Of a stretch of DNA of 64,000 bases, positions 36,156-48,712 are shown piece after piece. The DNA is from Citrus sinensis (taxonomy: Eukaryota; Streptophyta; Magnoliopsida; Sapindales; Rutaceae): assembly GCF_022201045.2 (NCBI RefSeq), contig NC_068556.1, positions 23,541,501 to 23,605,500 of the forward strand, read 5' to 3'. The translations under genes were made by a program, and so were the position numbers. Position 1 is the stretch's first letter. Each line of letters begins with the position of its first letter. Below the pieces are notes generated by a model. The model made no database searches, was not told where the DNA came from, and worked only from the letters and a program-made list of their open reading frames with translations.

Positions 36156-36163
36156 GTGGTGGG

Positions 36164-38584
36164 TGCCTGACAACAATTGTTTTCTAGTAATAATAACAAA
36201 TGGTTCCCTGATTTTTGAGTTTTTTCATAAAGAATCTAGTTTGTTGCGATAATGAATGTTTGACTCCTAACTTAAGTTTTAATATTTCGTGTCATTTATC
36301 TTATTGGATGATAGATTTCATAATTATTAAAACTATTTAACCACCGTCTACTAAATGAATATCACATTAGTTAGGACTTACATATTAAAATATCTAATAT
36401 TACTCAATTCGTCGTTAGTTTTATCAAATAAGTCTCTCACTAAAATTGACCCTTATGACATGTCTAGTTTAAAAGAATGAAATGAGAGGAGAGGATAGAA
36501 AAAGAGAAAAAGGAAAAAAAAAAGAAGAATAAGAGATGATTACATGTTAAGCTAAATAAATAAAATTGAGATTGACTGTATTTTTCTTTCGTTTCTCTAT
36601 TCTTCTTTTGTATACATTTCTCTCATCTCATCTCATTTATTCCAATCAAATATGCACTTAGTATATTAAATTTTAAACGTCTAACACAAGGATACATAAC
36701 TCAATCATTGCAATTAGTGTCGGTGCCTATTTGATATGAATAGACAAACTAGCTCGTTATTCGAAATATTCAGAAACTCTGGACTCAAATGTTATTTATA
36801 TAAATCCACTAAGAAGAATTGAAAGGAAATAAAACCTCCGGTCACTTAATGCCACATTTTTTTATTTTTTATTTTCTGGTACAAGTGTGCGGTGACTGTT
36901 TGCATTGTCGCAAACAATAGACAACGTGGGAACACGAAAATTAGAGCAAACTTATGGTACTACAATTGTACGGTACCACTGTTAGATTCAATCATTAAAT
37001 TTAGCCTATAATTGTCATTAGAATTGAATTCAATGACTGGATTCAGCTGTGGTACCATACAACTGCGGCACTATAGCTAGACCCCGAAAATTAATACAAT
37101 GTAATAATGCCCACAATTCTGAAAACTCCTAATAGGTGTGGACCGAAATCTTATTGCCTCCTGCCGGTTATTAAACTAAAGGTGAATACATGAGATCTAC
37201 GTAATCAACATAGAGAGATTATTTTTTTTATGAGAATTTGTTATGCATACTACAATAATATGAAACAAATCCTTTCATGGTACTGTTAATTTGATTCCTG
37301 TCTTACGACATTAGACCAAAAAGAAAAAAAAAGTTGCTAATCCTTATAATTTATTGGTCAAAATCTCTTAGTTAGAATTTTTTAATATCCATCATCACTC
37401 ATGCAACCCGTTTAATCAAATGGCATATAGATGTACATTTTTTAGAGAATTGAATATTATTTCTTTTTTTTTTGGGGGGGTGGGGGGGGGGGGGGGGGGA
37501 AAAAATTGAACTTAAGTCATGAGATTAGAGAGATGAATCATCAAGAATTTGTGTTAAGTTCTAAATGATTGAAATGAATCAATCTAGAAGGCCGGTTAAA
37601 AATACCATTTTAAAAATCCCAAACTCCAAAGAATATTTTTGAGAGTGGAGCTTTTAACACCCTTTTAATAATCTCTGTAAAACTCTTAAAATCTTAATTT
37701 TTTTTTATCTTATCATAGGATTTCTATCTCCCTTATTCTAAGCTCTTAAAAATTTCTAGAAAAATATTTCAATTAAATTTTAAATATAAATCTAATTTAT
37801 GAAATGGGATGAGTTTAAAAAAATTTATAATACAAAATTTCATTTAAGTGAGTAATCGAATTTCTATTTAAAAATAATAATTAATTTAGCTCTGATAATT
37901 TTAATAATTTTAATGGAAAAGGGGTTTTATGAGAACGTTTGAGGTGTGCAAAAGGCTGACTCAATTTTCGATGGTCTAAATCTAAATACAGCCCTCTAGT
38001 TACTAAATACATCCCTCTTACACTTCCTGGGGCTAACAGCATTATCCTCATCCCTGATTTTTGGTCAAATAACAAGTTAAGTTTAATTTCATTTTATTTT
38101 CTCCTCTTGTCAGATTCGGTTAAACACCTGTCAATGAAATTAATGATTTAAAAAAAACTTTGAAAATAACGTCCTCAATTGTAATAATACTGTTAAAATA
38201 CAGGGACCCAATGTTATTAACCAAAACAAAAAAACACATTAAAACGCCCTAAAGCAGAGCGCGGCGCGCCACCTCTGTCGCCACACCTTGCCAACGCCGT
38301 TTCCATTCGCCTCTTCTCAGGCAACTCTTCAGACTCTCGTACTTCTTTTAACGGTCGATTTTTTTAGAAAACCATTTTAAATAACTTAATAAAATTTCAT
38401 TTCACTGTAACACGTGCGTGAAAGTTTGTTGCTTTTGCCGGAACTGAATGCTCAAGCTAACCACTTTACATTGTTTATTTTCTGTTTTTTATGTTTTATT
38501 CTTTGGGCGTGTTGCTTGAACTACAAGAAGGGCTTTATTCATTTTTGACACTCATTATAGTTCATTCTTGAATGATTCAGGATT
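36164..38584. other. Spacer upstream of UTP5, with a G-tract and a repeat fragment
   Basis: No gene is seen. 37463-37499 is a T11-G7-T-G18 run. About 37600-37840 resembles, in complement, the outer element at 52316-53352 (shared CATCCC-TTTCATAA-TTA followed by AAATTTTAATT). The last 350 bp, with a GC-rich patch GCGCGGCGCGCC near 38260, is the likely UTP5 promoter and leader. A leader intron probably ends with the CAG just before 38581. Confidence 0.5.
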
Positions 38585-41500
38585 ATGGGGTCGTCCAATA
38601 TTAGAGATATTTTAACATCCTTTAGTCCTGCTTTGGACTATTTTGCTATCTATTCTGGAGACGCTAGAATCAAGGTGCCTTTTTTGTTTTTTTCCCCATA
38701 TATTTGTTTGGGTTTATTTTTAAAAAATGGATGGTTTTGTTTGTTTTGAGTAAATGTTGACTGTGTTTTCGGTTTTGTTAGATATGGGACACTTTGAAGG
38801 GCCAGGTTCAGACTGAATTTGCAGACATTGCATCAACCGAAACTACGAGTTTGTATGGTAACAGACCGGAAAGAGAGCATCTTTCGGTTGATTACACGTG
38901 CATGAAGTGGTTGTCAGTAGACAGAGAGGTTGAGGAATTGCTTCATGTTTTTTATTTTTGATTGAGCTTGTATGTTAATGCTTTGTAGTAACGTTTTGAA
39001 CTTAAAACTTTGATGATTGTAGAAAAAACGGAAGCTGGGGAGTTCACTGTTAGTGTTAGGGACAGGTGGTGGTGATGTTTTAGCACTTGATGTATCTGCT
39101 GGTCAGTTGAAGTGGAGACTAAGTGACTGCCATCCTGGGTGAGTTTTAGTTTGATATTGTTGATTAATATCAGTTTCAAGTAATGCGGACTATGTTCCTA
39201 ACAACTTTAGTATTTATTGAACTATGTTATTTGAGAGTTTATGTTAATCAACGTCAGGTCATTTTCTTGTTCTTTGTCAATCATGTTGCAGGGGTGTTGG
39301 TGCCATCTCATTTGCTACACATGGTTCCTGCATTTACAGTGCCGGTGCTGATGGAATGGTTTGTGAAATTGATCCACTGACAGGAAGCCTATTGGGGAAG
39401 TTCAGAGCTTCTACAAAGGGAATATCCTGTATGGCTGTTTCATCAGGTAAGTGAAATTCATGATGGACATGCAGAGAGAAAGGATTATCTTAATAAACAA
39501 TCTTCAATTAGCTCACTGGCATCTGCTCCTTATCTTTATGAAATCTTCATGAATTTAAGTTACCTCTCAATAGCATTTGTTCTTTACCTGACGCCATTAT
39601 ATGGATGGGTGTTGTTGCTTATCAGATGGCAAGATATTGGCAACTGCTGCTGGACAACTGAAGACTTTTAACTGTTCTGATCACAAGAAGATGCAGAAGT
39701 TTTCTGGCCATCCTGTGAGTGTTATCCAGTTTTCAGTTTTTTTTTTCTGGCGTGCATTCCACATCTTCCATTTCATGATGTGGTTAAATCCGGCAATTCT
39801 TATTGGGTTAATATTTTCAAACTATAATTTATAGGGAGCTGTCCGCTTTATGACGTTTTCCGACAATGGGAAATATGTCCTCTCTTCTGCTGTTGGTGAA
39901 AGATACATTGCACTATGGAGAACAGATGGTGTCAAGAAGCAATCAGCTAGTTGTGTTCTTGCTATGGAGCACCCAGCTGTCTTCATGGACTGCCGGTGCA
40001 TTGACAATGGTGGAGTTGATGATGCAGGACTATATGTTTTGGCTATCTCAGAAACTGGTGTTTGTTATATTTGGTATGGACAGAATATTGAGGAATTGCG
40101 CAATACCAAGGCCACAAAAATTTTATCATCTTCAGAAGATGTGAACTCTAAAAGTCAGAAGAGTGCAACAGCAGCTATTTTTGCTGCAAAATTACAAGAC
40201 ATTGTCAAGCCTGCTTCTGTGCATACGTTTGTTGCCTATGGTTTGTTATTAAAGCCATCATTTCAGAAAATTTTAGTTAATTCTGGAGAAGACATAAATT
40301 TGAATTGCTCTCAGGATGGGGTCCTTCTACCCATGAGTCAGTCTCTTCTCAAATCTAAGAGAGGGCGATATGTACAAAATAGGGGTAAGGACTGAACGTG
40401 TTTTTTTCTTGCCAATGCATTCACCTGTTAGATTATGTACTATGAGATGCAGTGCATTGCTTACTTTTTTCATCAATCTTGGAACATTTTACTTGTTTGG
40501 TACGTAATCTAACTTAAGATACGCAAGATCTGTTGAATGGTCTAAAATCATGTCATGCTTAGTTGGGTTGGAAATCAGCCAACTATCCTTGTGTTACAGC
40601 TTAAGGTTACTTAAAATTTTTGTGCATGTTGAAGCCTGTTTTATTGCCATTCTTCCAATTTTCAAATTCATGTCTGTCTGGATTTCTGCATACGTATTAT
40701 CTTAGGAAAATGTTTGCTTTCTTGGGGGCTGTGCTAGATTTAATTCCCTCCTAATTTGTCTTTCCTCTTTGTTTTGATTAATCGGAAGCAGCTATGGTGT
40801 AAGTTCACTAGTTAGAATCTTTATCTTAAAGGATTTTCAGTTCTTGGGCTTGGAGATATTTGACTTTTGTCTTTATGGACTTCTTCTCCCTCCTCTACGT
40901 ACATTTCCTGCATCTAATATACTCATTTGCATTCTTGGTTTTCATGGGTTGCTGATTTCCTGTTTCATAATTCTACAGTTACCGCATTGGATCGTGCAAA
41001 TGCAGAGGATGCTGTACTGCCACTGCCAAAGATTTTAGATAGTTATGATAAGAAGAATAGACATCAAAATTTGAGTAGTGACCTTGATGAAGTGATGACC
41101 GACGTGGTTGACAGCGAAAGTCAAGCAAAGTTTATGGAGATCAAAGGTATACTTATGTTTGCTTAGCAGTTTTGCCTAATTTTACCTATGACTTTTTTAA
41201 GTCCCTGGTGTAGGCTGGTTTAAGAATTCAATGTTTTAGAATTAGATGTGTGAAGGATGGTTTGAGGTTTAGTTAGGGTTTCAAGGAAATTTCTTACATG
41301 GTTAAAGTTGTAATTGTTTTGATCATGCTCTCGGTCCTATTCATTGATTATTATTTTCGCAGATGACAAGGTAGAAGTAGAAGCTGACTCTCAAACGGTT
41401 TGCATGGAGGACCGGTTGAGATCATTAGGGATACTTAGTAATAAAGATGATCTTCTGTCAAATTCAGCACTTGAAGCTACACTGTTTAATGGTATTGATT

Positions 41501-42730
41501 TTGAAACCAATATACCGGTAAAGAAGGTTAGTATCAGTTGCATTTTCTGGACATCATTTCTGTTTTAACAGTGGTCCAGCTAGTATCAGTGACTCCGTTA
41601 TCTTATCAATCAGATGAGAGCTACTATTTTGTCTCTGTCACCTACCAATGCATGCAAGTTACTGGAAGTCTTGGTGGACCTGTGGCAATCAAGGTTTGAT
41701 GCACTCTCTTTTATGTTAATACTAATTAAGTGTTGGGAACTCAAAACTTGAAGATTGGTTGTAGTATAAATTATGTTATATGTCACAGGCTAATAAATGA
41801 AATCAAATGTAATCTGAGTTTTCAAAATCAAGCATGAAGCTCGCATTGCAAATATTTACTTCATTTTGAAAGACTGAAATTCAAGATATTGTTTGTGTTC
41901 AACAGATCATATAAGGGAAAAAATATTCTTCAATGGATCTATTTCATACTGGTGAATCATGGTCATCATCTCCTGTCTCAGGAATCATTAACCCCTATGC
42001 TTAGCTCCCTATATAAGGTAAGGAAGAAGAAACTCTTTGCATCTGCATTTACATGTTTTATTTTATTGTATTTATTTTTAGGCTGACCAGCTCCAATAGC
42101 TATGTCATACTTATCCTCTCTTCCCTTTAAGCATTTGCATGCATTTAAATAATAAAGCTTATGTACATCACTACTGAGATTCTGTGTCAAATATGTAAAG
42201 GATGTGTGTAAATTACTATGTAAAAGTTAGTGTTTAGAGGATAAATGCACCCTTGTTGACGTGATTCTGAAACCACCTACTTTATTGTGGGACAACTGCT
42301 GAGATATTTTCTACTGGGCACATTACGCAAGGTTTTCCGGTCAGCCTCATGTAAGAAGACCTGGTCTTTGGGTCATAGTTATTTCATTGCAGATACAAAT
42401 CATCTTTTGCTTCTTCCAGATTACTGTATCCAGAGAAGCAGCTTTTCAATCTTTACTACGATTATCAGGACGATTGCAACTTACAATGGCACAGGTTAAT
42501 AACTTTTGATTCTTGTTTCCATTTGTTATTGTTGTTTAAGTTTGCCGATGATTAATTGGTTAGTTTTCAACATTTTCTAACAGATTGACAGGGCAGCCCA
42601 AGACAAAATGCAAATCTCGTCACATGATCTCGAAGTGGGTGAAAGTGAAGATGAGGACGATGATGTGGAAGAGCTTCTTTACGGGGAAGTAGATGATGAA
42701 TCCCAAATAAGTAGTGATGAAGATAACTGA
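38585..42730 (+). CDS. UTP5: UTP5/WDR43-like WD40 nucleolar protein of the SSU processome, complete, 12 exons
   Basis: Exons: 38585-38674, 38782-38928, 39023-39138, 39292-39446, 39626-39714, 39835-40384, 40979-41146, 41363-41526, 41614-41693, 41906-42017, 42420-42494, 42584-42730; 1893 nt, 630 aa, all GT-AG. The N-terminal half is a WD40 propeller (FAIYSGDARIKIWDT, LVLGTGGGDVLALD, GSCIYSAGADGMV, YVLSSAVGERYIALWR). A charged linker leads to a helical Utp12-type C-terminal domain from about residue 480 (LSPTNACKLLEVLVDLW, ILQWIYFILVNHG, LLRLSGRLQLTMAQ). The tail is acidic (GESEDEDDDVEELL...SSDEDN). Family role: a t-UTP subcomplex member needed for 18S rRNA maturation and coupled to rDNA transcription. 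Resemblance to the Arabidopsis WDR43-like protein is strong from memory; a search was not run. Confidence 0.88.
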
Positions 42731-44722
42731 AAGCATGTTTCCATAAAGAGGTAATCAAACTTTGGTAGTTCAATCTTCTGCTTTTCTATTGCCTGTTGTA
42801 CAGTTTGAAATTAAAAAATAAATAAATCGTCTGATTAGGATGGATCAAATCTTTGGATGATAAATTGATAAACATATATATATGTATGTGTGTATCTATA
42901 TATATATATATATAACTCCTTTATGTAAAGATTATGGACTGAAATGTATGATTATGTAGTATTTCCACTGTTATCATTACTGGTGCAAATTGATTGGACA
43001 TGCACATCATTTAAATTGTGATTTATGATGAACCTATTAGATGTTCACAACTGAACAAGCTCTATTGGCATGAATTCAGCAGATGGCTATTCTGAAATTG
43101 GAAATATTTTGGATTTTCAAGTTGAATTATTTACAATTATTTAGGCTGGTTTTTCTGTCCTTTTCCCCCTTAATTAAAATAAATTCCAAATTGCAATGTC
43201 TCTAACAGGTGTCAACAACAACATCAGACTGTATTCCATTTAATGCTTAATGACAGAGCTTTCTTGTAAGCATATACCCTTCTGTGGCTTGAGCTATTTT
43301 TCCATTTGGCAGTTCAAAATCTGCATATGATTGGGTCACTTCTCTGGGTTTAAGGCGCTTGATCTGACATGGACTCTTCAAAGCATGCATGAGGTTGTTT
43401 GACTTATTCTTTGCTGCTGTAACTCTGGTAACATTATTTGTTCTACGGTCCAGCCCTGCAAAAGGTCTCATCCTGGCCAGGCAGATAGTCCAGAATTTTG
43501 TATTGCCTCAATTTTGGTGTTCTTTTCATGGATCTTTCTTATGGGAAGAAGTCCAGATTTTGTTTAGGGTTATTAATGGACGGTGTAGATGTAACTGGCA
43601 CCAATATTTTTTATTTTTCTTCTTTCTCCGTAATTCTTTTCTTAGTTTTTGTCTGTATTTTTTTTATTTTGCCCTAACGGAAGTACTAGTGTATGAGTAC
43701 ATCTTTTAAAATAAATATATATAAAAGATTTTCAATAAAATTCCATAAGTTCTGCATATTTCTTTATTCTGCTGCTGACTGCTCTAGGATCACGTGCTTG
43801 CAATTGATACTCAACATCCTGTTAGATTTCAGTTGCAGTGAGTACTAACTTTAAAAGTACTTAAATAGAACTCGTTGGACATTTGAATTGGTTATCAAAT
43901 TAAAATTATGGAGCTTAGAAAGCATTTCACTTTCATTCATAGTACACTCGTTATCCATTCAGTAGAAAGTTATGGTTAGGCTGTTGGCTAAGGATCTGGT
44001 CAGTATAGGGAATTTATATAGTTGAACATACACTATAACTTTTCGAATCTTGAATCAGTTAATCATCTATTTGGAATTTTTATTTGAGCATTTTAGTTGA
44101 TTGACATTGCTTTCTGGCTTCTACTCAGTTTAAGAACTTAGATGGCATACTGAATTTGCTTCATTTTGGTGTTCTGGAATCTAGATTTAGTGCTTGTACC
44201 AATATGAATCTGAAAATGGAGAGCATGCTACTTCTAAATCAGGAAACAATGATTCAGTTCTTTTTTCGTTTCTTAGTGAGAATCTGTTCCGTGCAGTATG
44301 TATGCGTTAAACAGAAGTCACTAACTGCCATTTATGAAGCTTCTTTCATTTGAAGTAGACAATCTTGTTCTTAAGAATCCTGATTTTTTTTATCCTATTT
44401 GTTATTCTACATGTTGTTGTCAGCATCATTCCTGTGCTAGGTTTAAACAGAATTATGGAATTTGCTTTAGTGTTATGAAGCCAAGGATTCTATCATTAAG
44501 TATCATTATTTCATATGTATGTAAAATCTAATAACTCTTTTTCTATTGCCTGTTTTGGGTTGAATTTTAGAAATTTATGGAATTAATATGCTTTTAAGAT
44601 TTGAATCATTACTGTCTCTTCTGAAGCACTGGTCATAGTATAATTAGAGTAATCAGTTACCTGCAACAACTAGCACGAGGGACTAGAGATTTACTCTAGT
44701 TCTGACTTCTGAATATTGAAGC

Positions 44723-44762
<40 letters not shown>

Positions 44763-45275
44763 TGCTGTGAAATGGCAGAAGAACTTTAATATGGAAAGGT
44801 AAAGATGGAAAAAGCTATTGCCAGAATTGATGACTTGAGGTAAAAAGAAAAGAAAGTATGGCAGATTTCCTCCTTCCAGAAACACAAACTTCAGTTTCAG
44901 AAGGCATTTTGAGAAAAAACATTAATCTTTGTAGAATCTTTTTTTCGGGGCAGTTGTTCTGAGGATTTGACATAATCTAGGGATGATTACTTTAAAAAAA
45001 TAGAGGCTGAGAAGTATGTTTAAGAATATAATAATCTCTTTTATGAGTATTCTTCTACAAGAAACTACTACCCAAGGAGGGTGTCTTAGCCCTATCAGAA
45101 GTGGAAGGCAGTATTGATTCTTCCAGCACGACAAGCTTAGAATCTGATTCTTCTCTAAAAATTTTCACATGCTCATTGTCAGTTTATTAATCATTCTTTT
45201 TTGAGTTTCTCCTTCTTGAAGCAAAGGACTCTGTGAAACCACTGCCTTTTCATATTGATCACCTCTCAATACCCT
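42731..45275. other. UTP5 3' region; unexplained splice-bounded open segments and a C30A10 run
   Basis: No gene could be assigned. A (TA)n tract spans about 42871-42914. A C30 run followed by 10 A lies at 44722-44761. Several short open stretches with plausible splice borders occur on the plus strand near 43790-43830, 44195-44300, 44780-44825 and 45055-45185, and others on the minus strand near 43732-43827 and 45050-45170. None forms a convincing joined frame or matches a family I know. They could be a decayed gene, alternative 3' exons of UTP5, a non-coding RNA, or chance. Confidence 0.4.
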
Positions 45276-46550
45276 CTACATTACTGTGCATGCATTTGGA
45301 TTTTCGTCGCTAAATATTGATGTGATATTCCCATTTCCACTGCCATTGCTGGTGTTGTAATAGACATTATTGTTGTGATAGTTGTTGTGATAGTCGTCAC
45401 TGTAATGATCCATCCTGCTATAATGTGTATGCCTTGGTGGTGACCTCAGGTACTCATATTCCGTGACATAAGGCGGTGGCTTGTATGTATTGTAACTGTG
45501 AGTCACATAAACTGGTTGTGGACCTTGAGGTGCTCCATGTTGATTATAAACTGGTTGTGGACCTTGAGGTTCTCCATGTTGATTATAAACTGGTTTTGGA
45601 CCTTGAGGTTCTCCATATTGATTATAAACTGGTTGTGGACCTTGAGGTGCTTCATGTTGATTATAAACTGGTTGTGGACCTTGAGGTGCTTCATGTTGAT
45701 TTCTCGCGGCACTAGGGTATCTGTTCCAGTGCCCACTGTAGTTATTGCCATACCCATAGCTGTATCTGTAGCCATAGTCAGGTGGGTGGTGGTGTATAAC
45801 ATGAACTTCTCCTATGTCTTTTGCTCTAGAAGGACATGCTTGCTGGTTTGCATTGGCATCGGCAGCAATGGGTGAAGGTTTCACCTCAGGTTGCGGGTCC
45901 TCTGGGGGTGGTGGATTCTCAGGTGGTGCCGGATTTTCCGTTGGTGGTGGGACTTTTGGTGGCTCCGCTGGTTGTGGCTGCTCGGCAGGTGGACCTTCAG
46001 GTGGGGGAGGGTTAGCTGGTGCATCATTGGATGGTGCCGGAGCACCATCTTCTGGCAGTGCTTGTTCTGTTGGCTGATTGCTAGGCTCTGTTTGTTCTGA
46101 ATGAGAAGATATAGTAGCAATCTTTCTGGTCTTCCTAATGGCTTTAACTATTCTTTCCGGGTCGGCCCACCCAACTATCGTTAATTTTTGCTGTGGGAAA
46201 TCAATATGGAGATCATATATGCCTGTATATGAAAATGAGAATCAAGTCAAATTTCAGAAATTAATAGTAGCTGAAGAAAGAAATTTTATACTAATAGCTG
46301 ATGAAAGAAATTTTATAGTAGCCGATGAAAGAAGTTAAGGCTAGCTATTATTTGCTCACCGTTGATGCCGTGTAGTGCCTTCTTGATCTTCTGCACACAC
46401 CCGTTGCAGTCCATTCGGACCTGTATTTCTGTTACTCGAGGTTTCTGCATTTTAGAAGGGAAGTAAATCGTTAGATAAAGAGATATATGCAATGTAAGAA
46501 ACAAAAGATGGAATGTTGAAGCTTTATGTTACCTCTAATTCTGGAGCCAT
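45276..46550 (-). CDS. Heavy-metal-associated isoprenylated plant protein (HIPP), complete, 3 exons
   Basis: Exons on the minus strand: 46533-46550, 46360-46444, 45276-46222; 1050 nt, 349 aa. A single N-terminal HMA domain (VTEIQVRMDCNGCVQKIKKAL) carries the metal-binding C-x2-C pair and continues across the second intron (IYDLHIDFPQQKLTIVGWAD). A long Pro/Glu/Asn-rich linker (residues about 95-180) leads to five tandem 13-residue units (YNQHEAPQGPQPV and variants), then a Tyr/His/Asn-rich segment. The protein ends CTVM, a CaaX prenylation box, so it is probably membrane-anchored through a lipid. HIPPs are plant metallochaperone-like proteins tied to metal and stress responses. The conserved first and last motifs make the class firm; the exact member is not assigned. 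Confidence 0.9.
45508..45702. repeat. 39-bp coding minisatellite in HIPP, five units
   Basis: The unit begins GATTATAAACTGGTTGTGG on the plus strand and is repeated five times with few differences. It encodes YNQ(H/Y)(E/G)(A/E)PQGP(Q/K)PV on the minus strand. Because the unit is a multiple of three, copy-number change would keep the frame. Confidence 0.9.
46265..46334. repeat. Short imperfect tandem repeat in HIPP intron 2
   Basis: Three related units (AGTAGCTGAAGAAAGAAATTTTAT, then ATAGCTGATGAAAGAAATTTTAT, then a shorter one ending GCCGATGAAAGAAG) in direct order between exons 2 and 3. No function is evident. Confidence 0.6.
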
Positions 46551-48712
46551 GAGGCAACGGAAGAGAATAGAAGAAACCAAGAGATATGTTTTGCATGAGA
46601 TGGAGATGGAGATGGAAGATGGTGGGAATGAAGAATATAATTGGTGGCATTTATTTGTGCATGGAGAGGGAATATTTCAAAGGCAAAATGGTGTGGGACA
46701 TGTAAGGAATCTCCTTTTTTTCTTCTCTAGGTGACAAGAGATAATATTGCTGCTGCTTGATTAACTTGATGGGGTCATCATTATCAAATCTTAAAGCGGG
46801 AAGAAAGAAGGCAGGCAGGCTAGGAGTCGGTGTATTTTGTATGGACCTTGAAATGTTGAGCCGAAGGGAATTTGCTTTTAGAATTGATGGATGCCCATCC
46901 ATACAATTGAGTGAAATAATGTGTGCAGCAGTTTCAGGATATCCAAAACCGACCCTAGAGAAGAGATTAAAAGTGAGAGCACATCTTTTTTTTTTTTTTC
47001 ATTTCCGTAGGTTCTCAAGGTTCGTTCTTATGCATAGATAGATCCTCAACATTTCTTGATCTTGATACATAGGCTCCTTTCTAGTTTTAATTGTCATAGT
47101 TAATATGGTGCATATGGTTCCATCGATTCTCATTTTATGAAATCAACCTCACCATTGTAAAGCAAATATTTCGAGAAATAGTATCCGACAGTATGTTTGA
47201 TATCCCCAATAACTAGAAAACAAGGATAAAAGCCAAAATGGGGTATGTGTGTCCATTTATTAATAATTAGGGGCCTACTTGTATTTTAAGGTAAATCTAG
47301 GGGGTTTGGGCTTTATTTTCATTTTTCCATTTCATCAAAGAATAAAAAGTCAAGAAAACTTTTGCTTTTTACTTTGTGTGCAAGGGATATCCACTCTTGA
47401 GGAATCCTTTTGTCACAAGTAACACTCTGGCATCTTAAAAAAAATGACCAAAATTAGTTGTTTATTTGTGCTGGAGAGCATAAACCAATTTTTCATTGTT
47501 GTCATAAAGATTGATGGAGGCTTTAAGAGAAGATTCTTTCTCATTTGGTTTTCTGAATGGCCTATGAGCTTCAATTAAGCTTGTAATGCATAGATTGGAT
47601 GTTGGTCAAATCATGATTGAGACATTAACAACACTTTGATGACTTTTTGGTGATCCAAATTCACATTAGCTTTTTCTTTAAATTGAAACCCTTCCTTAAC
47701 GCTAGTGTGAACGAGATCTTTTTGCTATTAATTAAGCTAAATTAGTGAAATTTTTTATTGTTTTGAGCTCTCCAAAGTTTTCTTTAAACAAGTATCTCCA
47801 ATTTACTTGAGTACCATTGCCAGAGTCGAAGAATCCAGGCGTCCAATTATTTTGATGCCACGGGTTTCCGTCCCAGCCAGTCTTTATAAACTTTTGAACA
47901 TTGCGCAAAGCTTTTTTTGTAAACTATCCACTTATGCAGGACCAGCTTGACTGAGTCTCGGCTATTGAGCATCCAAAATCAGCCAGTTGTCCAAATGATT
48001 AATTTTATAACACACTTATTATATTCATTAATTAAAATCATTGATGAACTTTCTGACTTTTGAGGATGCCGTTGAGTGGCAAGGGAGCTTGCTTTAATTA
48101 AGCTTTTGAGCATTGGCTGATAGAAATTACAGTTGAAAATTGTTTGATGTTGCTCAAGATCGCGCTGATTTTTAATCTCGAAGGTGAGTCACGGCATTAC
48201 TAGCAGCATGATGTCTCACCAGATATGATCCGGGCCCTTTAAATTTTCAAAGAGTTAAAAAAGTGTCTTTGCCATTTGAGTGGTGATTGCTGACTTCAAG
48301 TGGCAGCATCATATAAACTCAGACTAAAATGAAAAATTCTTCTATGATTGAAGGATGTAATTTTCTGGCACGACGTTTGCGAGAATATACAGGCTGGCTT
48401 GCCAATGTCAACAGTTGCTTTACTTCCTTGTGATGGCTATGCCCCACAAAGGCAAGAAGGAGAAAAACAAATCTGAAAACCATTGGAATCAGTAGACATT
48501 AAACCCATTGTAAAATCTAGTTCACATTTTTAACTAGTCAAAAGTGTATGTATACATGTTATTATAAGACTTTGACCTTAAGTTATGAAGACTTGCATGC
48601 ACGCAGTGCCTCTGCTGTAGTCCTCTTTAGTTTCTTTATTTAAACTTGATGTGCATATCAGTCTCTCATTATCATCCTAATAATCCCATTGCCCTGAGTC
48701 TCTGCAACAGAG
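46551..48712. other. Spacer between HIPP and the MLP array
   Basis: Promoter side for both neighbours, which are divergent. AT-rich with no supportable gene; the open frames at 46651-46902 and 46757-47041 overlap on opposite strands and show no family features. A TATTTAAA-like box near 48637 could serve the first MLP gene. Confidence 0.5.

Noticed and set aside
43389-43709. 106-codon plus-strand frame with hydrophobic start
   Set aside because: Late part is poly-Phe/Tyr from a T-rich tract, there is no family resemblance, and a competing frame lies on the other strand. Kept only as part of the unexplained region.
45814-46077. Gly-rich 87-codon frame on the plus strand
   Set aside because: Exact antisense of the Pro-rich linker of HIPP; the Gly bias is the mirror of proline codons.
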